NCBI GenBank assembly: GCA_045655125.1
Contig: JAZOOR010000053.1
Span: forward strand, 1 to 43,012
Length of the DNA: 43,012 nt
Origin: SIG578 sp045655125
Lineage (GTDB): Bacteria > Bacillota > Clostridia > Oscillospirales > Ruminococcaceae
Direction: 5' to 3'
The translations under genes and the position numbers were made by a program. The notes beneath the pieces were generated by a model. The model had not been told where the DNA came from, ran no database searches, and worked only from the letters and a program-made list of their open reading frames with translations. Shown piece after piece: positions 39,050 to 43,012 of this stretch (position 1 is its first letter; every line of letters begins with the position of its first letter).

Positions 39050-39511
39050 TTACATAACATAATGTGACATAGTGATTTCATTGTCGAGAATCTCACAAAT
39101 TCCATAACTGCCCGATTTTCCAAGGCTGCCGGGGTTGAAAAGATATATATCCTCTACCCTTTCTGCGTACTTTTCGTGGGTATGGCCAAAAAGCACAAGA
39201 CGTGCGCTGCGCTCTTTAGCGGCTAATATGAGCTTTCCGAGAGAGGCTTTAACTCCGTAAGCATCGCCGTGAGTGTAAAGTATTTCCCCTTTACTTGTCT
39301 TGCAAATGTCTGTAGACGGTCTCAACGACATAAAATCACAGTTTCCGCTGATACCATAGAGCTTTTTATCGGGATACAGGTCGCAGATATCCTCAAACTC
39401 CTTTATTCCGTCGCCCAGAAAGAATATGGTGTCGATATCCTTGTGTGCTTCTATTACATTATACATACGACGGAAGTCACCGTGACTGTCTGAGATAACT
39501 AATATACGCAT
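39050..39511 (-). CDS. YfcE-type metallophosphoesterase
   Basis: The 153-residue protein carries the calcineurin-like motifs: ISDSHGDF (residues 5-12), FLGDGIKE, GISGNCDF, YTHGD and FGHTHEKY. It belongs to the short YfcE/MJ0936 phosphodiesterases, which bind two metal ions; the natural substrate is usually unknown. Length is normal for the family. It is convergent with the CmpB-like gene and shares its terminator. Confidence 0.92.
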   Translation of the reverse strand: MRILVISDSHGDFRRMYNVIEAHKDIDTIFFLGDGIKEFEDICDLYPDKKLYGISGNCDFMSLRPSTDICKTSKGEILYTHGDAYGVKASLGKLILAAKERSARLVLFGHTHEKYAERVEDIYLFNPGSLGKSGSYGICEILDNEITMSHYVM

Positions 39512-39589
39512 TTAGATTTCCTTTCTATTCTATTTATATTTACTTTTTCATAAAATAAAACAGCGAAAATACAAGGAGTGACTTTAGAT

Positions 39590-39841
39590 ATGGCAGAGCA
39601 AAATCAGAATAATCAGGAGCTTTTTAAAATGGCAGCTCAGAAATTAGGGCTAAATCAGGAAACTGTTAGGAAAGCAGCAGAAAATAATGGAGAAAATTTA
39701 CTAAGTAAGCTATCCGCCGAAGATAAGCAAAAAGTTTCAGAGGTTCTATCCGACAAGGAGCTGACGCGACAAATTTTATCTTCACCCAAAGCCAAAAAAC
39801 TACTTGAAAAATTCTTTGGAGAAAACAGGAATGGAAATTGA
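39590..39841 (+). CDS. Small helical protein, first of a three-gene unit
   Basis: The 83-residue protein is polar and helical (MAEQNQNNQELFKMAAQKL at the start; KLLEKFFGE near the end). AAGGAG precedes the ATG at 39590; a GTG at 39578 is too close to that site. It overlaps the next gene by 11 bases. I recognise no named family, though the three-gene set looks like one found in other Clostridia. Confidence 0.65.
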   Translation: MAEQNQNNQELFKMAAQKLGLNQETVRKAAENNGENLLSKLSAEDKQKVSEVLSDKELTRQILSSPKAKKLLEKFFGENRNGN

Positions 39842-40247
39842 TGAAAACCTCTTAGGGCAGGTATCTGATTTTTTAAAAACCTCTGAGGGTGCTGAGATTA
39901 TGGCGGGCCTTAAAAGCTCGCTTGGTCTCGGCGGCGAAGATAAACAGAAAAGCTCCCCTGACATATCCTCACTTCTTTCCTCTATTACAGGCGCTCCAAG
40001 TGCACAAGCTGAGCCAGATTCTCCTTTTGCAAACATTGATATGTCAAAGCTTATAGGGCTTGTTACTGCAATTTCATCCGCCAAAACAGATGACAGGGCA
40101 ACCAATTTACTGCTTGCGTTAAAGCCTCTTCTAAATCCCTCTCGCAGACCTAAAATAGACCACGCAATATCAATAATGCGGATTATGGCGCTACTTCCCA
40201 TCTTAGAGGAGCACGGTTTTTCTATCGGAGATTTATTTTCAAAATAA
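39831..40247 (+). CDS. Hypothetical protein, second of a three-gene unit
   Basis: The 138-residue protein is helical, with a Ser/Gly/Asp-rich middle (about 30-70) and a C-terminal hydrophobic patch ('MRIMALLPILEEHGFSIGDLF') that may sit on a membrane or partner. The ATG at 39831 overlaps the previous stop and follows GGAG at a fair distance; an earlier frame start at 39804 has none. It ends 22 bases before the third gene. Confidence 0.65.
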   Translation: MEIDENLLGQVSDFLKTSEGAEIMAGLKSSLGLGGEDKQKSSPDISSLLSSITGAPSAQAEPDSPFANIDMSKLIGLVTAISSAKTDDRATNLLLALKPLLNPSRRPKIDHAISIMRIMALLPILEEHGFSIGDLFSK

Positions 40248-40269
40248 CAAAAAAAAGGGGGGTGAAAGA

Positions 40270-40593
40270 ATGGCTCAGGCTTTTTTCTCGGGCGAGGAAA
40301 TTGACAGAATGAAGGCTGATGCAGTAAGACGGGCAAGACAAATGCATTCCCGTTCCTCACTTCCAAACTCTCCGATTAATAATTTCTCAGGGCAAAACAT
40401 TCAAAAAAAGAATGAGGCTGACGCCTCAATTAAGCTGGGCAGGAAATCCTACGGAATAAATAATCTACTTCATATGACTAAAATGATGGGGTTTGAAAAC
40501 GACCAGCTCATTTTACTTGCGCTCATTTTAATTCTCAGCGGTGACGAGGAAAATCTGCCGATTATTATAGCGCTGATTTACATATTTATGTAA
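40270..40593 (+). CDS. Hypothetical protein with C-terminal hydrophobic helix pair, third of the unit
   Basis: The 107-residue protein has a polar N-terminal 60 residues and a C-terminal tail with two hydrophobic stretches, DQLILLALILILSG and LPIIIALIYIF, split by an acidic turn. That tail is typical of small uncharacterised Clostridia proteins of the 'LLILALIYLL' type, some of them near sporulation genes. A GGGGGGTG site precedes the ATG. Function unknown. Confidence 0.65.
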   Translation: MAQAFFSGEEIDRMKADAVRRARQMHSRSSLPNSPINNFSGQNIQKKNEADASIKLGRKSYGINNLLHMTKMMGFENDQLILLALILILSGDEENLPIIIALIYIFM

Positions 40594-40598
40594 TAATT

Positions 40599-41072
40599 TT
40601 ATATCTCCTCAAACTGCTCAATTGACTGCTGCATCTTTATTTCATCGCGATGCATTGAAAGTCCTTTTAGCTCTGAAAGGAGCAGCCCAATACACAGGAG
40701 CGCTATCGGAGTGCAGAGGGCAAGAGTTATCCACACAAAGTCATTTTTTAGAAATTCCGCCCCGCTTGGAATAATAAGCGCGACATTTTCTGAAAGTGAC
40801 TGCGGTGTATAAAAATCATCATAGTCTGTATCTTTAACTATAACAAGACTACCGCTTTTTATATCAGTATCTTGTATATCATTTTGGCACAGAAAAACCT
40901 TGTATCCGAAAAGCTGCAGAGTGTTTTCAGCATTTCTGCCGAAAGCCGCCTTTGAAACAACACACGCAGAAAGGACAAGCACTGCACAAGCAATACTGAG
41001 AATAGTATAAAGCGCTATGGTAAGAGCATTTTTAGCGACATTTTTTTCATTTTTTACTATTTTTTCCTGCAT
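40599..41072 (-). CDS. Membrane protein resembling a degenerate SipW-type signal peptidase
   Basis: The 157-residue protein has an N-terminal transmembrane helix (about 16-40) and a second one near 112-130. Between them 'LFGYKVFLCQNDIQDTDIKSG' (split here; about 53-73) and SLVIVKDTD look like the strand pair of type I signal peptidases, where GYxxxxxxSGSMEPxIxxGSLVFVK is usual. The catalytic Ser position is not Ser, so it should be inactive as a peptidase. The similarity is by eye and short. It is convergent with the three-gene unit. Confidence 0.55.
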   Translation of the reverse strand: MQEKIVKNEKNVAKNALTIALYTILSIACAVLVLSACVVSKAAFGRNAENTLQLFGYKVFLCQNDIQDTDIKSGSLVIVKDTDYDDFYTPQSLSENVALIIPSGAEFLKNDFVWITLALCTPIALLCIGLLLSELKGLSMHRDEIKMQQSIEQFEEI

Positions 41073-41195
41073 TTTTCTGCCGCCCTCCCCTTACGTTTTT
41101 CGTTAGTTTAATTATATCACTTAAGGTGACTGTTTTCAATTATTTTATCTAAAAAAACTTTCTTTTCTTCATATTTTGCGTGTCTACTGTTTTGA

Positions 41196-41224
41196 TTGAC
41201 TTTTTATATTATAAAGAGTATAAT
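41196..41224 (+). promoter_or_regulatory. Strong sigma-A promoter of tepA-ftsK
   Basis: TTGACT (41196-41201), 17 bases, TATAAT (41219-41224), about 83 bases before the GTG start of tepA. Confidence 0.75.
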
Positions 41225-41306
41225 TTAAGTGTATATTCTATGGAATAGTTTTTATCTTTCTGCTAACAATAGAAAAAAGCATTTGTGCAGAAAAGGTGGT
41301 TATTCC

Positions 41307-42089
41307 GTGAATAAAAACAAAGCATATAGCGGCGAGGATTTCGTTCCCGAGGTGTCCTCTCCCCCGAATGAAAACAACGACACGAACAGTCAAGACGGAG
41401 AGCTTGGGCACATTATACAAACAGGCTCTATCACCCAAGAGGGAAGCCGCTATACCATTCACTGCCTTACCATTATCGGTCAGGTAGAAGGGCATTACAT
41501 TCTACCGCCCCAGAATAAGACAAGCAAATACGAGCACATTATTCCACAGCTTGTTGCAGTTGAGCAAGACCCTAAGATTGATGGTCTTATCATTATTTTA
41601 AATACCGTTGGCGGAGATGTTGAAGCAGGGCTTGCAATATCCGAGCTGATTTCGGGTATGCAAAAGCCTACTGTTTCGCTGGTGCTCGGTGGTGGACATT
41701 CCATTGGTGTTCCGCTTGCAGTTTCGTCAAAGCACTCATTTATAGTTCCGTCTGCAACTATGACAATCCATCCTGTCAGAATTAACGGGCTTGTTTTAGG
41801 CACTCCGCAGACCTTTTCCTATTTTGAAAAGATACAGAGCAGAATCACCGGCTTTGTTTCAAGAAACTCTCAGATTTCAGAAGAGAGGTTTTGCGAGCTT
41901 ATGCTCAACAACAACGAGCTTGTTAATGACATAGGAACAATCCTGAGCGGCGAGCAGGCAGTAAAGGAAGGTCTTATCGATTCCATTGGCGGTCTTTCCG
42001 ATGCTATTGAGTGTCTTTTTGAAATGATTGAGCAAAATAGCTGTGACGAGTGCGGAGAAAACGAAAATCAAGAAAATGACAAAAATTAA
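41307..42089 (+). CDS. tepA: ClpP/SppA-like protease TepA
   Basis: The 260-residue protein has the ClpP-fold strands 'GLIIILNTVGGDVEAGLAIS', the catalytic Ser in GGGHSIG and the His in MTIHPVRING, with a helical C-terminal part. TepA ('translocation-enhancing protein') is a soluble ClpP-like serine protease of Firmicutes that lies next to ftsK/spoIIIE, as here. The GTG at 41307 follows AAAAGGTGG; a longer frame starts at 41229 without a site. The N-terminal 40 residues are polar and not conserved. Confidence 0.88.
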   Translation: MNKNKAYSGEDFVPEVSSPPNENNDTNSQDGELGHIIQTGSITQEGSRYTIHCLTIIGQVEGHYILPPQNKTSKYEHIIPQLVAVEQDPKIDGLIIILNTVGGDVEAGLAISELISGMQKPTVSLVLGGGHSIGVPLAVSSKHSFIVPSATMTIHPVRINGLVLGTPQTFSYFEKIQSRITGFVSRNSQISEERFCELMLNNNELVNDIGTILSGEQAVKEGLIDSIGGLSDAIECLFEMIEQNSCDECGENENQENDKN

Positions 42090-42096
42090 TGCTTAA

Positions 42097-42116
42097 AAAA
42101 TGCCGAAAGGCATTTT
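42097..42116 (+). other. Hairpin between tepA and ftsK
   Basis: AAAATGCC (42097-42104), loop GAAA, GGCATTTT (42109-42116), without a U-run; perhaps a weak attenuator or mRNA-stability element. Confidence 0.5.
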
Positions 42117-42155
42117 ACATATACTTTAAGGACTTAAAAATACATAAGTAAGGCT

Positions 42156-43012
42156 GTGAAAAGTTTGACTACACGTCGTACCACAAGTAAAAACAAAACA
42201 TCAGCAAAGAGAGGACGTCCCACCAAGGCGCAGGCAGAAGCAAAGCGCGAGGCGGCTCTTAAAAATTCGCGCCGTCAGTTATGGGCGCTTGTGCTGTTTG
42301 GAGCATCTCTGATTTTAGGGGTTTTAACCTTTTTAGAGGGCGAAAAATTCTGGGCAGTGCTGCACCACGGCTTTTTTGGTCTTTTCGGAATGGCGGCATA
42401 TCTTGTTGCCCCTCTTGCCTTAGTTATTTCTGTTTTGCTCGCATTTGAGCAGTACATAGGCAGTGTTAAAACAAAAATATTTCAAGCTCTCACCCTTGTA
42501 ATGCTCTTAAGCGGCGCTTTCCACATCTTTTTCTCTCTGCAGCCTGAGGGAAGTAATTTCTTTTCTAAGCTCATAAATCTTTTTGAGCTTGGAGTGGAAA
42601 GGCGCGGCGGCGGACTTTGCGCGGCTCTGTTTGGCTGGTCGCTTATGTCGCTTTTCGGCAAGGTCGCCGCCTCTATCGTTATTGTTATTGTCATAATAAT
42701 TTTTATATTTATTGTTTTGGGAATTACTGTAAGCGATATTATTTCATTCTTTAAAAACACCGTCAAAAAGCCTGTTGAGGGGCTTGAAAGAGCATATCAG
42801 GAGCATATAGAGCAGCGCGAGATAGAGGCTGAGGAAAATAATTATAACCCTGATATTGATATTTCCTTAGGCCCTGATGCGCCGAAAAGGTCAAGACGCG
42901 CTCCCACTACCCTTACAGAAGAAATCGATGACCCCGGCGCAAAAACCGAAAAGGCACGCAGAGCAAAGCAAAAGCTGCTTGGCGCTGACGAAATTGATAT
43001 TGCTGTTGATAC
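42156..43012 (+). CDS. FtsK/SpoIIIE DNA translocase, N-terminal part (cut by window end)
   Basis: About 285 codons are open to the end of the window. A basic Lys/Arg/Thr-rich N-terminus is followed by four hydrophobic segments (around residues 40-60, 70-95, 105-130 and 165-200), the membrane domain of FtsK/SpoIIIE, then the start of an acidic linker. The RecA-like motor is beyond the window. The start is a GTG at 42156 or TTG at 42165; neither has a strong site. Next to tepA this is the common Firmicute tepA-spoIIIE order; it pumps chromosome DNA at division or into the forespore. Confidence 0.85.
   Translation, partial: MKSLTTRRTTSKNKTSAKRGRPTKAQAEAKREAALKNSRRQLWALVLFGASLILGVLTFLEGEKFWAVLHHGFFGLFGMAAYLVAPLALVISVLLAFEQYIGSVKTKIFQALTLVMLLSGAFHIFFSLQPEGSNFFSKLINLFELGVERRGGGLCAALFGWSLMSLFGKVAASIVIVIVIIIFIFIVLGITVSDIISFFKNTVKKPVEGLERAYQEHIEQREIEAEENNYNPDIDISLGPDAPKRSRRAPTTLTEEIDDPGAKTEKARRAKQKLLGADEIDIAVD

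Noticed and set aside
39800..40366. 188-codon leftward frame over the three small genes
   Set aside because: The rightward frames have ribosome sites and coupling overlaps; this one has none and is Pro/Ser/Phe-rich.

Overview
The window comes from a low-to-moderate GC, endospore-forming Clostridia-type Firmicute, probably of the Ruminococcaceae/Oscillospirales kind. The inference rests on spore genes (cotJA-cotJB, spoIIAA-spoIIAB-sigF, sigG, yunB), a T-box leader before hisS-aspS, strong AGGAGG ribosome sites, a meso-diaminopimelate dehydrogenase and an mreBCD-PBP2-minD cell-shape block. No rRNA gene, complete tRNA gene, CRISPR array or insertion sequence was seen.

Region 1 (1 to about 12,675) is the right-hand part of an integrated temperate phage or phage-like element; its left end lies outside the window. 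A long leftward early operon encodes a Cro-like regulator, small proteins, a Rad50/SbcC-like ATPase, an ASCH-DUF6011 protein, RecT, an MBL-fold hydrolase, SSB, a replisome organizer with iteron-like repeats inside its gene, and a DUF3846 protein. A divergent lysogeny module (CI-like repressor, second HTH protein, large serine recombinase) reads rightward. The switch region has three matching 17-bp operators placed on both promoters. Two rightward genes with their own promoters look like morons. A 58-nt tRNA-like sequence without an anticodon arm lies beside recT.

The junction is the main result. Three bases after the recombinase gene, on the opposite strand, is the first ~33 codons of the spore-coat manganese catalase gene cotJC, still directly behind cotJA and cotJB, then broken. 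The element therefore appears to sit inside cotJC with its serine recombinase at the junction. This is the geometry of the skin element in sigK, where a serine recombinase excises the element during sporulation and restores the gene. Developmentally regulated excision is a hypothesis here; the interruption itself is visible.

Region 2 (13.4 to 18.6 kb) has ddh, a highly charged repeat protein divergent from an S24-type repressor that lacks both catalytic residues, a small basic protein, a formyltransferase-hexapeptide acyltransferase pair, a possible small RNA or attenuator, acpP and a zinc-ribbon/DUF4190 membrane protein.

Region 3 (18.7 to 31.2 kb) has valS-folC, the spoIIA operon, sigG convergent with sigF so that their stop codons abut, yunB, a flavin reductase-like protein, a DUF378 protein, the T-box-controlled hisS-aspS pair, mgsA and minD. 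Region 4 (31.2 to 38.4 kb) is the cell-shape and division block mreB-mreC-mreD-PBP2-minD read leftward, preceded by zapA and a U32 peptidase. minC and minE are absent from the cluster. Region 5 (38.6 kb to the end) holds a CmpB-like membrane protein, a YfcE-type phosphodiesterase, three uncharacterised small genes, a degenerate signal-peptidase-like membrane protein, and tepA followed by the 5' part of an ftsK/spoIIIE gene cut by the window end.
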